34,140 nt of DNA from an uncultured bacterium (GTDB lineage Bacteria > Bacteroidota > Bacteroidia > Bacteroidales > Bacteroidaceae), in the NCBI GenBank assembly GCA_945869305.1, contig CAMBOH010000013.1:1-34140 (forward strand). Direction: 5' to 3'. The notes below the pieces were generated by a model that saw only the letters and a program-made list of their open reading frames with translations, did no database searches and was not told the origin of the DNA. Numbering within the stretch: position 1 is the stretch's first letter; each line of letters begins with the position of its first letter. Made by a program: the position numbers and the translations under genes. This document shows, piece by piece, positions 7,485-19,015 of the stretch.

Positions 7485-8312
7485 TCAGCCAATCAGGCTG
7501 TCGAAGAAAGCGTTGTAGGCCGTGGCCTGCGCTTCGGCGGCAGGTGTGGTCAGTGTCGGTATGCCTTTGGCTTTGGCCAGCTCCATCATTTCGGGCATGG
7601 CACCAGACTCGCCTTCGATGATGCCGTCGCTGAAGGTGACGGCCAGTCTCATCAGACTGTCGGGAGCGGCCAGCTCGATGCCGGCAGCCTGTGCCGCTTC
7701 GGGCGTGGCACTCCGGAACTGCAGGCATTCGGCAAAGCGTTCGGCCGTGCTGCTGTCGGGCATGTCGTTGTAGAGAGCGGTGACCACCTTGGCGTGGTCA
7801 AAGGCGGGCTCTTCGCAGAAGGCCGTCTTGATGTAGAAGGGAACGATGGCCGAAACCCATCCCTGGCAATAAATCACATCGGGACACCAGCGCAGCTTCT
7901 TGACCGTCTCGAGCACGCCGCGTGCATAGAAGATGGCGCGCTCGATGTTGTCGGGGTAGGGAATGCCGTTTTCGTCGACCATCATGCGACGCTTGTGGAA
8001 ATAGTCGTCGTTGTCGATGAAGTAGACCTGCATGCGTGCAGCCTGGATAGAGGCCACCTTGATGATGAGCGGATGGTCCGTGTCGTCGATGATGATATTC
8101 ATTCCCGAGAGCCGGATGACCTCGTGCAGCTGGTTACGCCGTTCGTTGATCGTACCCCAGCGGGGCATGAATGTGCGTATTTCGCATCCCTGCTCCTGCA
8201 GAGCCTGCGGCAGTTTGCGGCCATCAATACTGATAGTACGCTCACTGACGTAAGGTACCATCTCCTGGGTAATGAATAGAACTTTCTTAGACATCGTCTT
8301 GTTTGTTTTCAT
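7485..8312 (-). CDS. short glycogen/starch synthase-like (GT5 N-domain) protein
   Basis: The product is about 275 aa and resembles only the N-terminal Rossmann half of GT5 glycogen synthases: [13 protein letters not shown], then [36 protein letters not shown], and [13 protein letters not shown]. The C-terminal ADP-glucose-binding half is absent. The family in Bacteroidales is, as I recall, normally this short, so this is probably not a truncation, and catalytic activity is doubtful. Two starts are possible, 8312 ([10 protein letters not shown]) and 8294 (MSKKVLF); the stretch before 8294 is A-rich, which suits Bacteroidota translation initiation. It is divergent from panCD across a shared promoter region. 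Confidence 0.82.
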   Translation of the reverse strand: MKTNKTMSKKVLFITQEMVPYVSERTISIDGRKLPQALQEQGCEIRTFMPRWGTINERRNQLHEVIRLSGMNIIIDDTDHPLIIKVASIQAARMQVYFIDNDDYFHKRRMMVDENGIPYPDNIERAIFYARGVLETVKKLRWCPDVIYCQGWVSAIVPFYIKTAFCEEPAFDHAKVVTALYNDMPDSSTAERFAECLQFRSATPEAAQAAGIELAAPDSLMRLAVTFSDGIIEGESGAMPEMMELAKAKGIPTLTTPAAEAQATAYNAFFDSLIG

Positions 8313-8401
8313 GATTTGTTCGGCACAAGGCCGCATGGCTGCGGCAAAAGCGGACGGCTCGTAGTCTTGCCGAAAAATCCGTTACTCTTGATTTTGCGCA
8401 G

Positions 8402-8409
8402 CAAAGGTA
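8402..8409 (-). promoter_or_regulatory. -7 box for the GT5-like gene
   Basis: The minus strand reads TACCTTTG, a full match to TAnnTTTG, about 90 bp before the gene. No clear TTTG -33 box stands at the ideal distance. Confidence 0.6.
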
Positions 8410-8441
8410 ATAAAAAAAAGAATAATGGCGTAAAAAGTTTG

Positions 8442-8484
8442 GCTTCGAAAGGCTTTGCCGGCAAAAAAACGCGTTTTTCGAAGC
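8442..8484. promoter_or_regulatory. nested inverted repeat between divergent promoters
   Basis: GCTTCGAAA (8442-8450) and TTTCGAAGC (8476-8484) are perfect arms flanking a 12-bp palindrome TTTGCCGGCAAA (8454-8465). The structure lies between the two outward-facing promoters, so it is a candidate operator for co-regulating the GT5-like gene and panCD. Each part alone could arise by chance. Confidence 0.35.
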
Positions 8485-8495
8485 GTGGCATGTGC

Positions 8496-8522
8496 TTGTC
8501 TCGCAATAAATGTGTTATTTTG
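8496..8522 (+). promoter_or_regulatory. probable panCD promoter
   Basis: TTG (8496-8498) and TATTTTG (8516-8522) approximate the -33/-7 boxes with 17 nt between them. The -7 box is one base short of TAnnTTTG. The predicted leader is about 110 nt. Confidence 0.4.
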
Positions 8523-8636
8523 CACGCCCAAAAATCAAATAGTCGGTGGCAGCCCGCTTTTCGTGTCTTGCCGGCCAGAAGTTGCCGCGGGAGAAAAGGG
8601 CGCTCCTTGCCACCTGTTATTATTACGTTCAAAGCA

Positions 8637-9488
8637 ATGATAGTTTTCAATACTACGAAAGCGTTGCAGTCCGCTTTGCAGCCGCTGCGCGCCGAAGGAA
8701 AAACCATTGGCTTGGTGCCCACCATGGGCGCGCTTCATGCAGGACACGCTTCGCTCGTCAAGCGTTCGGTCGAGGAAAACGACTGTACGGTGGTCAGCGT
8801 GTTTGTCAACCCCACGCAGTTTAATGACCCCACCGACCTTCAAAACTATCCGCGTACGCTGGAGGCTGACTGCCGGTTGCTGGAGTCGCTGCACGCGGAT
8901 TTCGTGTTTGCCCCTACCGTCGAGGAGGCTTATCCCGAACCCGACACCCGGCAGTTCAGCTATCCGCCTGTCGATACGGTGATGGAAGGTGCACGCCGCC
9001 CCGGACACTTCAACGGTGTCTGCCAGATTGTGAGCAAGCTCTTCATGTGGGTCCAACCCACCCGTGCCTATTTCGGGGAGAAGGATTTCCAGCAGATTGC
9101 CGTGATACGTGCCATGGTCAGCGACCAGGGGTTCGACTTGGAGCTGCGTCCGTGTCCGATCGTGCGCGAGGAGAGCGGACTGGCCTTGAGCTCGCGCAAT
9201 GCGCTGCTCACCGAGTCCGAACGCCATACGGCCGTCTGCATTTCGCAGGCACTGAAGACCAGTGTGGAATATGCCAAGAGCCATACTGTGGCCGAGACAC
9301 ACGACCTGGTTGTGGGTGCGCTGAACGCTACTGCCGGATTGGAAGTGGAGTACTTCGAAATCGTGGACGGAATCAGCCTGCAGCCTGTCGCCTCGTGGGA
9401 TGATAGCGACTACATCGTGGGCTGCATCACCGTATACTGCGGACAGCGTCCCGTCCGTCTGATAGACAACATCAAGTATAAGGGATAG
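8637..9488 (+). CDS. panC: pantothenate synthetase
   Basis: PanC condenses pantoate with beta-alanine using ATP to make pantothenate, the coenzyme A precursor, in the cytoplasm. The 283-aa protein is of family length, with the nucleotidyltransferase HxGH motif ([11 protein letters not shown], residues 30-40), [25 protein letters not shown] and [11 protein letters not shown]. The frame is open back to 8316, but that part covers the promoter region, and the ATG at 8637 gives the canonical [11 protein letters not shown] start. panD follows 32 bp later, so the two form an operon making both the beta-alanine and the ligase. panB is not in the window. Confidence 0.97.
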   Translation: MIVFNTTKALQSALQPLRAEGKTIGLVPTMGALHAGHASLVKRSVEENDCTVVSVFVNPTQFNDPTDLQNYPRTLEADCRLLESLHADFVFAPTVEEAYPEPDTRQFSYPPVDTVMEGARRPGHFNGVCQIVSKLFMWVQPTRAYFGEKDFQQIAVIRAMVSDQGFDLELRPCPIVREESGLALSSRNALLTESERHTAVCISQALKTSVEYAKSHTVAETHDLVVGALNATAGLEVEYFEIVDGISLQPVASWDDSDYIVGCITVYCGQRPVRLIDNIKYKG

Positions 9489-9520
9489 CTCCCTTGTCCC
9501 GTTCATACCGCAAATTCCCT

Positions 9521-9871
9521 ATGTTGCTTTCTATTCTGAAGTCAAAAATACATTGTGCCCGGGTCACTGAGGCCAATTTGCACTACATGGGCAGTATCAC
9601 CATCGACGAGGCGTTGATGCAAGCCAGCGGTCTGGTGGCAGGCGAGCACGTACACGTGGTGAACAACAACAATGGTGCGCGCATCGAGACCTATGTGATT
9701 ACAGGTCCTGCCCATTCGGGCTGTATCTGCCTGAATGGTGCGGCTGCCCGTCTGTTCCAGGTGGGCGACGAGGTCATCATCATGGCATATGCCCAGATGT
9801 CGCCCGAGGAGGCCCGTACGTTCAAGCCACAGGTCATATTCCCTTCGGGCGAAGCCAACAGCCTGGATTAA
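9521..9871 (+). CDS. panD: aspartate 1-decarboxylase precursor
   Basis: PanD decarboxylates aspartate to beta-alanine using a pyruvoyl cofactor made by self-cleavage. At 116 aa it has the expected size. The processing site is visible as YMGS, with Gly24-Ser25 the scissile bond, after [26 protein letters not shown] and [10 protein letters not shown] also fit. The ATG at 9521 puts the cleavage at the standard position; the upstream ATG at 9494 would not. Its product is the direct substrate of panC just upstream. A strong hairpin follows. Confidence 0.97.
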   Translation: MLLSILKSKIHCARVTEANLHYMGSITIDEALMQASGLVAGEHVHVVNNNNGARIETYVITGPAHSGCICLNGAAARLFQVGDEVIIMAYAQMSPEEARTFKPQVIFPSGEANSLD

Positions 9872-9895
9872 GGCACCGGCATCACCCTCATGCAA

Positions 9896-9943
9896 CGAAG
9901 AGCCTAAAGGTTCGGGCATCAGCTTGGACCTTTAGGCTCTTCG
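9896..9943 (+). terminator. 16-bp inverted repeat after panD
   Basis: The arms 9896-9911 and 9928-9943 are perfect complements (AGAGCCTAAAGGT core) with a 16-nt loop. It lies between convergent panD and the metallo-hydrolase gene and may stop transcription from both sides. The T-tract is poor. A small GC hairpin TGCGCG/CGCGCA follows at 9955-9972. Confidence 0.65.
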
Positions 9944-10063
9944 GTATGTATGTATGCGCGCGCAGGCGCGCACGTCCATTATATATATTATTCGGGGCTT
10001 GCGGGTGTTCGCCTGCGGTTGACAAGCCGTTCAAGGCGCAGGTTGAAGGCCCGGCAGGCGGAG

Positions 10064-10879
10064 TCATTCCAGCTCCACTGGCAGGGTTGGCGTGTGGCGT
10101 GGCAGGACTTCGACACGCAGGGCATTGTCGCCCTCCAGACAGTAGCCCTTGTTGCTCAGGGCCTGACACACGGTGTCGAGTGCGAGCTGCGGGCGGTTGT
10201 TTTCGGCACTCAGATGGCACAGCCATATGCGCCTGATGCGCTCAGGATTGAGATGCTCGGCCAGGAAGGCTCCTGTTTCGGCATTGCTGATGTGTCCGTT
10301 AGGACTGCTGATGCGCTTCTGCAGCCGTATGGGGTAGGGACCGTTGGTCAGCATCTGTGCGTCGTAGTTCGATTCGATGACCAGGTGAGTGGCCTGCGCC
10401 ACGATGTGTTGCATTTCGTCGGTGAAGTGTCCCACGTCGGTCATAATCACCAGACAGACATTTCCCGCCTTGATGATGTAGCCGTTGTTGTCGGCACTGT
10501 CGTGTGGCACGGCGAAAGAGGTGATTTCGAACGGACCGAGCTGAAGGGGCGCATCGCCGCGCTCAATGGTGTGCTGCTGTGCCAGGGGCACCTTCTTCGA
10601 CACATAGTGGTTGTGGGTGATGGAGTCATGTACGCGGGCCGAAGTGTAGACAGGCAGGTTGAAGTCACGTGACAGATGGCCTACCGCCTTCACATGGTCG
10701 GTGTGGTCGTGCGTCACCAGGATGGCCTTGATTTGCGCCAGAGGGAGTCCGTAGTTTGAGAAGTGTCGCTTGAAAATGCGTATACCAATGCCCAGGTCGA
10801 TGAGCAGTCCATAGCCGTCGGCCAAGAGGTAGTAGCAGTTTCCGCTGCTTCCGGAACTGATAGATATGAATTGAATCAT
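10064..10879 (-). CDS. MBL-fold metallo-hydrolase, YycJ/WalJ-like
   Basis: The 271-aa protein is a metallo-beta-lactamase-fold hydrolase. It opens with SISSGSSGNCYYL, characteristic of the YycJ/WalJ group, followed by LIDLGIGIR and the metal motif THDHTDHVKAV. Other metal-site parts are FAVPHDSADN, MTDVGHFTDE and the late histidine in WLCHLSAENN. Relatives are cytoplasmic, linked to cell-wall and division control, and some act as 5'-exonucleases; the substrate is not certain. It starts 16 bp after tamL ends, so the two are almost certainly co-transcribed. Confidence 0.88.
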   Translation of the reverse strand: MIQFISISSGSSGNCYYLLADGYGLLIDLGIGIRIFKRHFSNYGLPLAQIKAILVTHDHTDHVKAVGHLSRDFNLPVYTSARVHDSITHNHYVSKKVPLAQQHTIERGDAPLQLGPFEITSFAVPHDSADNNGYIIKAGNVCLVIMTDVGHFTDEMQHIVAQATHLVIESNYDAQMLTNGPYPIRLQKRISSPNGHISNAETGAFLAEHLNPERIRRIWLCHLSAENNRPQLALDTVCQALSNKGYCLEGDNALRVEVLPRHTPTLPVELE

Positions 10880-10894
10880 GATATGATGAAAGGT

Positions 10895-13252
10895 TCAGAA
10901 AGGAAGCCCGACGGCAAAGTGCAACGCGAAGTCACGTTTCATGTTAGGCTGGATGATGGGGTAGTGCAGCTTGCCGGTGGCAGCAGGGTTGATGGCCTTC
11001 ATGCCACCGTCGAGCCGCAGGATGAAATAGTCGAAGTTAAGGCGTATGCCGAGGCCGTAGGCTACGGCCAGTTCCTTGAAGAATGAGTTCCAGCGGAACT
11101 GCGCGCCTTCCAGGTCGGCGTATTTGCGGGTGTTCCAGATGTTGCCGGCATCGACAAAGAAGGCTCCGTGGAGTTTCCAGAACAGGTAGGTGCGCCACTC
11201 CATGCTCAGGTCGAGCTTCAGGTTGCCCGTCTGGTTGATGAAGTCGATTTTCCCGTCCTTCCCCTTATAGGAGCCGGGGCCCAGTTCGCGCACGCTCCAA
11301 CCGCGCACGCTGTTGGCGCCTCCGGCAAAGTAACGCTTCTCATAGGGCAGTATGTTAGAGTTGCCATAGGGGTGGCCATAGCCCAGGGCCACGTGGAAGG
11401 CCAGCGAATTGTTGTCGCCCAGTACGATGCTCTTGGCAAAGTCGAAGTCAACCTTGGCATATTGCGAATAGGCAATGCCGAATAGTTCATAGCTGTGATT
11501 GTCGGGATTCTGCCGGCTGTGCGTCAGTTTCGACAAGGCATAGAGCAGGTTGCCGGCAATCTCGAAGCCCAGTTTGATCTGGTAGCCGTTGGTCTGGTAG
11601 AGCCCCATGGGTTGGTTGGCGGCATCGCGTAGCGAGTTGTAGACAAAGCTGTAACCCGATTTCATGATGAACAGGTTCTCGTAGCTGTAGCGCAACACCG
11701 AGTAGTAGGGGTCATCGCCTTCGAGATATTCCTTGCGGAAGGTGTCGGAAATCCAGGGCATGTAGACGTAGTTCACCGATATCAGGTCGGCACGGTGAAG
11801 GGTTTGCGGATGGGCAGCGTGCGTCCAACGATACGACCAGGCTCCGGTGAGTACGCGGCGGTGGAACTCAGGGCGGTCCTGCATGTCGTACATGGCCTGT
11901 GCTTCAGACGAGGCTTTGAGAGACCGCTTGTCGTTGATGCTGACAAAGGGAAGCAGCAGGGTGGGGAAGCGCAGGTTGGCCTCGGCACTCCATTCCGTGT
12001 AATTCTGGTTGCTGTAGCCCTCCAGTTCCGTGATGGCCTCATAGGCTCCCCTGAGTTTCAGCGTGAGTTGTTCGGAGCCGTGAAAGAGGTTGCGGTTGCT
12101 GTAGCTCAAGGCCAGGGCAGCACCGAGGTCGCCCGAGGTGTTGGTGCCTTCCACCTCCATGCCGATGGTGTGTGGCTTGTTGCGGACCGGCGTGATGTCG
12201 CAGCAGAGCAGGTCGGGGCTGTCGTTGTCGGGGCGTATGCGCAGTGTGGTGTAGCTGATGGCGGGCAGGGCATTCAGGTTGCTGTATGTGTGCTGTACGC
12301 CCCGTTCGTTATACAGGCTGTCCTTGCGCAGGCCGATGTGGGCTGCATAGACCCTTTTGTTGAGGTGTGTGTGTGGCCCTGTCACTACGCGTAGCCCCCG
12401 GTAGTCGGCCGTGTCGGGTAGGAGCGATTCGCCGGGAAGCGGTTCTTCAACGATTCTCACTTCGCTGAAGCGCTGCTGGCGGTAGGCACGCAGCGAGTCG
12501 GTGCCCTGCGGCATGTTGAAGCGCATGGTCACTGCAGCACCCAGTGAGCCGCGCACGGTGTCAATGTCGTAGCTGATGAAGTCGTTGTTCAGGTAGTAGT
12601 AGCCTCGGGTGCGCAGGGCGCGGATGACCCTCGACCGTTCGTCGGACAGCTTGTTGAGGTCAAGCGGCATACCTTTGCGCAGCAGTGAAGCCTGTGCGTC
12701 CTTGTCGTATTCGCTGCGCATGGAGTCACTGTCGAAGGTCTGCGAGAGCGTGCTGATGAAGTGGCGCGCTCCAGGATGGAGTACATACTCTACCTTCTTC
12801 TTGTGCTTCTTCTGGGCCGTATTCACCTGTACGTAGGCATGCAGGTAGCCCGCGCTCTGCATGGCGTTGGCAATGGCATCGGCCGTGGCAGCTGTTTGCA
12901 GCGAGTCGTAGACTACGGGGGCTTCGCCAATCTTGCGCAGCACCTTCGAGAATCCCCGGTTGCCCTTCACGCTGTCAGCTTTCGACAGGCAGTAGATGCC
13001 CAACGGCACCTTGGCCAGGGTGAACCACTTGGCATTGGGCTCTTGCCTTACATAGGGGCGGTAGGAGGCGGCTTTGAAGTTCCGTTCGGCTGTGGTCAGC
13101 TTTACCTCGGCGAGCACAGCCTCGTCAGCATGCAGGAACTTCTTGCAGCTACAGGCCGAGAGTTGCAGCAGCAGGCACACACAAAGCAAGCCCTGCAGGA
13201 TGGGCAGGGCATGGCGCGAAAAGTGGAGGTATGTAGGGCGTGCTGCTTTCAT
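10895..13252 (-). CDS. tamL: TamL: lipidated TamA/BamA-family outer-membrane protein
   Basis: The 785-aa protein has an export signal ending LQLSACSC, a lipobox (C34), as in the Bacteroidota TamA homologue TamL. POTRA-like domains span roughly residues 45-370 (e.g. GRGYYYLN-type repeats, LRTRGYYYLNNDF), followed by a 16-strand-type Omp85 barrel. The barrel contains the lid-lock motif VRGW in YFAGGANSVRGWSVREL and ends with a terminal phenylalanine (AVGLPF), an outer-membrane insertion signal. TamL works with TamB in outer-membrane biogenesis; tamB is not in view. The only in-frame ATG before the signal core is 13252, yet a perfect -7 box ends 7 bp upstream, implying an almost leaderless mRNA. 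Confidence 0.9.
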   Translation of the reverse strand: MKAARPTYLHFSRHALPILQGLLCVCLLLQLSACSCKKFLHADEAVLAEVKLTTAERNFKAASYRPYVRQEPNAKWFTLAKVPLGIYCLSKADSVKGNRGFSKVLRKIGEAPVVYDSLQTAATADAIANAMQSAGYLHAYVQVNTAQKKHKKKVEYVLHPGARHFISTLSQTFDSDSMRSEYDKDAQASLLRKGMPLDLNKLSDERSRVIRALRTRGYYYLNNDFISYDIDTVRGSLGAAVTMRFNMPQGTDSLRAYRQQRFSEVRIVEEPLPGESLLPDTADYRGLRVVTGPHTHLNKRVYAAHIGLRKDSLYNERGVQHTYSNLNALPAISYTTLRIRPDNDSPDLLCCDITPVRNKPHTIGMEVEGTNTSGDLGAALALSYSNRNLFHGSEQLTLKLRGAYEAITELEGYSNQNYTEWSAEANLRFPTLLLPFVSINDKRSLKASSEAQAMYDMQDRPEFHRRVLTGAWSYRWTHAAHPQTLHRADLISVNYVYMPWISDTFRKEYLEGDDPYYSVLRYSYENLFIMKSGYSFVYNSLRDAANQPMGLYQTNGYQIKLGFEIAGNLLYALSKLTHSRQNPDNHSYELFGIAYSQYAKVDFDFAKSIVLGDNNSLAFHVALGYGHPYGNSNILPYEKRYFAGGANSVRGWSVRELGPGSYKGKDGKIDFINQTGNLKLDLSMEWRTYLFWKLHGAFFVDAGNIWNTRKYADLEGAQFRWNSFFKELAVAYGLGIRLNFDYFILRLDGGMKAINPAATGKLHYPIIQPNMKRDFALHFAVGLPF

Positions 13253-13259
13253 TTTCGTG

Positions 13260-13267
13260 CAAATCTA
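13260..13267 (-). promoter_or_regulatory. -7 box for tamL, unusually close to the start
   Basis: The minus strand reads TAGATTTG, a full match to TAnnTTTG, ending only 7 bp before the ATG. A start site some 4-7 nt downstream would leave at most a few leader bases. Confidence 0.55.
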
Positions 13268-13285
13268 CACAAAAATGTGAGAATT

Positions 13286-13589
13286 TTGAACGCGAACTGC
13301 AATGAATGTGGCGCGAAATGATGTAAATAGTTCTTTGTCTCCCTTGGAGGTTGCTTATGTTCTTCTTTTTGAACGCGAATTGCCGTGAATGTACCGTGAA
13401 TGTCCCTAAATGATTTGTTGGCCTCCCTTTGCGGTTGCTTATGCTCTTCTTTTGAACGCGAATTGCCGTGAATGTCCCTAAATGATTTGTTTGTCTCCCT
13501 TGGAGGTTGCTTATGTTCTTCTTTTTGAACGCGAATTGCCGTGAATGTACCGTGAATGTCCCTAAATGATTTGTTGGCCTCCCTTTGCG
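13286..13589. repeat. tandem repeat with exact 100-bp duplication
   Basis: Four units begin TTGAACGCGAA at 13286, 13369, 13452 and 13525 (spacings 83, 83, 73). Units 2-4 are near-identical; unit 1 is degenerate, and unit 3 lacks about 10 bp. Bases 13334-13433 recur exactly at 13490-13589, a dimer period of 156 bp. The array fills the spacer between divergent tamL and the GH2 gene. The minus frame stays open through all units with a repeating NHLGTFT...KKKNISN phrase, but without a plausible gene start this is probably incidental. Confidence 0.9.
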
Positions 13590-13661
13590 AATCATAATTG
13601 CGGGCGTTTAGAAAATTCCCCCATATTCAAGCCCAATAAAGGCAGGATAAGAAAAAAACGC

Positions 13662-13669
13662 TACATTTG
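13662..13669 (+). promoter_or_regulatory. -7 box for the GH2 gene
   Basis: TACATTTG is a full TAnnTTTG match 43 bp before the ATG, predicting a leader of about 40 nt. No TTTG stands 19 nt upstream, which could mean activator dependence. Confidence 0.6.
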
Positions 13670-13682
13670 CAGTGTAAAATAA

Positions 13683-16895
<3,213 letters not shown>

Positions 16896-16945
16896 TTGAC
16901 GGAGCCCGCACTGCATTGACAGAACTTTCAAGTACCCCCTGATTG

Positions 16946-16996
16946 TCCGCCCCACAAGGGAAAAAGCCCAACCGGCTTTTACCCTTGTGGGGCGGA
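16946..16996. terminator. 22-bp hairpin between convergent GH2 and prs genes
   Basis: TCCGCCCCACAAGGG (16946-16960) pairs perfectly with 16982-16996. After one A-A mismatch, AAAAGCC (16962-16968) pairs with GGCTTTT (16974-16980) around a 5-nt loop. This very stable structure can block readthrough from both sides. With 16864-16895 and 17088-17133 it makes three hairpins in one 310-bp spacer. Confidence 0.75.
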
Positions 16997-17087
16997 TGTT
17001 TGAACCGTAAACCTTGCCTTGTGGCTAGTGTCGGGTGTGGCGTAATCCAAGTGGGGAGTAGATGGGCGGCCAATGACGGAGACCTAA

Positions 17088-17133
17088 AAAAGTGGAAGGG
17101 TTTGAAGCGCGAAGCTCCAAACCCTTCCACTTT
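17088..17133 (-). terminator. prs intrinsic terminator
   Basis: The arms 17089-17104 and 17118-17133 are perfect 16-bp complements with a 13-nt loop. On the minus strand the stem runs into TTTTTT then AGG, 58 bp after the prs stop: a classic Rho-independent terminator. Confidence 0.85.
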
Positions 17134-17190
17134 AACTGAACTGTCGCATGAGAACTGGTGAAATCAGCTCGCTGTCAGCCGGTGCGGTTC

Positions 17191-18126
17191 TTAGATGAGA
17201 TATTGTGAAGAAATGCTCTCGTTCTCCATGACACGGCGGATAGTCTCGGCCAACATGCCGCTCACGCTCAGCTCCTTCACCTTGGCGCAGCTGCCACGAT
17301 AGGGGATGCTGTCGGTAAATACCATTTCCTTCAGCGCAGAGTCGGACACACGCTGGTCGGCCGGACCCGACATGATGCAGTGGCTGGCAATGGCACGTAC
17401 GCTGTTGGCGCCGCCTGCCATGACGAGGTCAGCAGCCTTGGTGATGGTGCCGGCAGTGTCGACAATGTCGTCGACGAGTACCACGTCCATGCCCTTCACG
17501 TCACCGATGATCTCCATGCTGGCCACTTCGTTGGCCTTCTTGCGGCTCTTGTTGCAGAGAACCATGGGGCAATCGAGATACTTGGCATAGGAAGCTGCGC
17601 GCTTCGAGCCGCCTACGTCGGGAGTGGCAATGCACAGGTTAGGCAGGTTCAGGCTCTTGATGTAGGGCAGCATCACGGTCGAGGCATACAGGTGGTCGAC
17701 AGGCACGTTGAAGAATCCCTGTTCCTGGTCGGCGTGAAGGTCCATGGTCATCAAGCGGTCAATGCCTGCTACACTGAGCAGGTCGGCCACAAGCTTGGCG
17801 CCAATGCTCACACGCGGCTTGCTCTTGCGGTCCTGACGGGCCCATCCGAAGTAAGGCACTACAGCACAAATGCTGCGAGCCGATGCACGCTTGGCGGCAT
17901 CAATCATCAGGAGCAGCTCCATCAGGTTGTCCGAGTTGGGGAATGTGCTCTGCACCAAGAACACATCGCGGCCACGGATGCTCTCTTCATAGCATACTTC
18001 AAATTCGCCGTCGGCAAAGCGGGTTACTGTGAGGTTGCCCAGAGGACATCCGAGTTCCTGACAAATCTTTTCGGCCAGGTAACGCGATGCGGTACCCGAA
18101 AAAACCATGAAGTTGTTGTTGTTCAT
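17191..18126 (-). CDS. prs: ribose-phosphate pyrophosphokinase (PRPP synthetase)
   Basis: Prs transfers pyrophosphate from ATP to ribose-5-phosphate to form PRPP for nucleotide, histidine and NAD synthesis, in the cytoplasm. The 311-aa length is normal. Signatures are FMVFSGTASRYLAEKI, FADGEFEV, the flexible loop VPYFGWARQDRKSKPR (residues 90-105), MDLHADQ and the PRPP-binding site DVVLVDDIVDTAGT (about 214-227). The ATG at 18126 (MNNNNFMVFSG) matches relatives; the longer frame from 18177 overlaps the preceding gene. It follows the ThiE-like gene by 47 bp, so it may share its promoter. Confidence 0.96.
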   Translation of the reverse strand: MNNNNFMVFSGTASRYLAEKICQELGCPLGNLTVTRFADGEFEVCYEESIRGRDVFLVQSTFPNSDNLMELLLMIDAAKRASARSICAVVPYFGWARQDRKSKPRVSIGAKLVADLLSVAGIDRLMTMDLHADQEQGFFNVPVDHLYASTVMLPYIKSLNLPNLCIATPDVGGSKRAASYAKYLDCPMVLCNKSRKKANEVASMEIIGDVKGMDVVLVDDIVDTAGTITKAADLVMAGGANSVRAIASHCIMSGPADQRVSDSALKEMVFTDSIPYRGSCAKVKELSVSGMLAETIRRVMENESISSQYLI

Positions 18127-18173
18127 TTGTTTGGCTGTGTATGGGGAGTTATAACATGATTTTACTGAGGTCT

Positions 18174-18782
18174 TCATTCGGCTGCTCTGCGCAGTCGGCG
18201 GAAGTGCTGGATGAGGTCCTTGAAGTCATCGGTAGAGTGGATGCTGAAGCGGTTCCAGATGTCACCCAGAATGACGGCCCCTCCGAATCCGAGGTCTTTG
18301 ATGCGTTCGATGTTGTCGAGTCCGATGCCGCCCAGAGCCATCACCTTCTTGTCAATCACCTTTTGGACGGCCAGGTCGCGCAGGGCGTTTTGGCTGAATC
18401 GGGTGGGATAGTCCGTCTTGGAGATGCTGTTGTAGATAGGCGACAGGAACACATAGTTGCAGGCCTTTTTATGCGCCTTGACTTCATCGGGCGTGTGGCA
18501 GGAGCAGGAAATGTGTCCTTTATATTTAGGGGGCAGTTCGGGATTACGGTGGTTCAGGTGAATGCCTTTTAGGTTGTATTCGTTCTTCAGATAGAAGTGG
18601 TCGTGAACCACAATGCGTTTGCGGTAGGTTTCCGGCAGCAGGGTGAGCAGCCTTTCGGAGTATACGGGTTCCGTCTCAGGCTTGCGCAGATGTAGTATTT
18701 CGAGCCCTTCGTCAAAGAGAGCGTGCAGAATCTGATGCTCTTCGACAAAGAAATAAGGGGTTGTCATTAGGATTAGTTTCAT
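18174..18782 (-). CDS. ThiE/TenI-like thiamine-phosphate synthase family protein
   Basis: The 202-aa protein is a TIM-barrel member of the ThiE/TenI family, which joins thiazole and pyrimidine phosphates (ThiE) or isomerises the thiazole (TenI). Visible signatures are ILHLRKPE, HDHFYL, GIHLNHRN, SCSCHTPDEV, VFLSPIYNSISKTDYPTRF and VMALGGIG. It lacks the longer N-terminal segment and the standard GVHLGQ of true ThiE, so a TenI-like role is at least as likely. No other thi gene is near. A promoter (TAATTTTG) lies 24 bp upstream, and prs follows. Confidence 0.82.
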   Translation of the reverse strand: MKLILMTTPYFFVEEHQILHALFDEGLEILHLRKPETEPVYSERLLTLLPETYRKRIVVHDHFYLKNEYNLKGIHLNHRNPELPPKYKGHISCSCHTPDEVKAHKKACNYVFLSPIYNSISKTDYPTRFSQNALRDLAVQKVIDKKVMALGGIGLDNIERIKDLGFGGAVILGDIWNRFSIHSTDDFKDLIQHFRRLRRAAE

Positions 18783-18805
18783 ATCGCTCGAATGCTTTGG
18801 TGCTG

Positions 18806-18813
18806 CAAAATTA
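18806..18813 (-). promoter_or_regulatory. -7 box for the ThiE-like gene and prs
   Basis: The minus strand reads TAATTTTG, a full TAnnTTTG match, giving a leader of about 20 nt. No thiamine (TPP) riboswitch fits in so short a leader. Confidence 0.55.
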
Positions 18814-18890
18814 TATATAATCTTCGATATTTTACATTCTTGTTACGTATTTAGTTGAAAGATTCATGAGAAGTTTGGTACGAAGTTTAA

Positions 18891-19007
18891 AGTTGAAGAG
18901 TTGAAGAAGTTCATAAGGTCACTCTTAAAACGCTGTTTCATGCGCCAGTGAGCATTCTTATGAGCTCTTCAACTCTTCAACTTCTCAACTCTTCAACTCT
19001 TCAACAA
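18891..19007. repeat. TTGAAGAG-unit array forming a long inverted repeat
   Basis: The left arm 18891-18917 and right arm 18957-18982 pair over about 26 bp with few mismatches. Inside, TCACT (18919-18923) pairs with AGTGA (18947-18951). The right side continues to 19007 with further CTTCAACT units. It lies downstream of the secreted-protein gene (stop 19016), which it may terminate. Confidence 0.75.
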
Positions 19008-19015
19008 TCCACGGC

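Noticed and set aside
7485-8312. Truncated glycogen synthase pseudogene
   Set aside because: The frame is intact with a promoter and terminator, and as I recall the family is normally this short in Bacteroidales.
8316-8636. 107-codon N-terminal extension of panC
   Set aside because: It covers the divergent promoter region, and the internal ATG at 8637 gives the canonical PanC start.
13149-13595. 148-codon minus-strand open frame with repeated NHLGTFT...KKKNISN
   Set aside because: It arises from the tandem repeat and runs into the tamL start region. It has no promoter of its own and no domain, so coding is unlikely.
18783-18805. Thiamine (TPP) riboswitch before the ThiE-like gene
   Set aside because: The predicted leader is about 20 nt, too short for the aptamer, and no CTGAGA-type THI element is seen.
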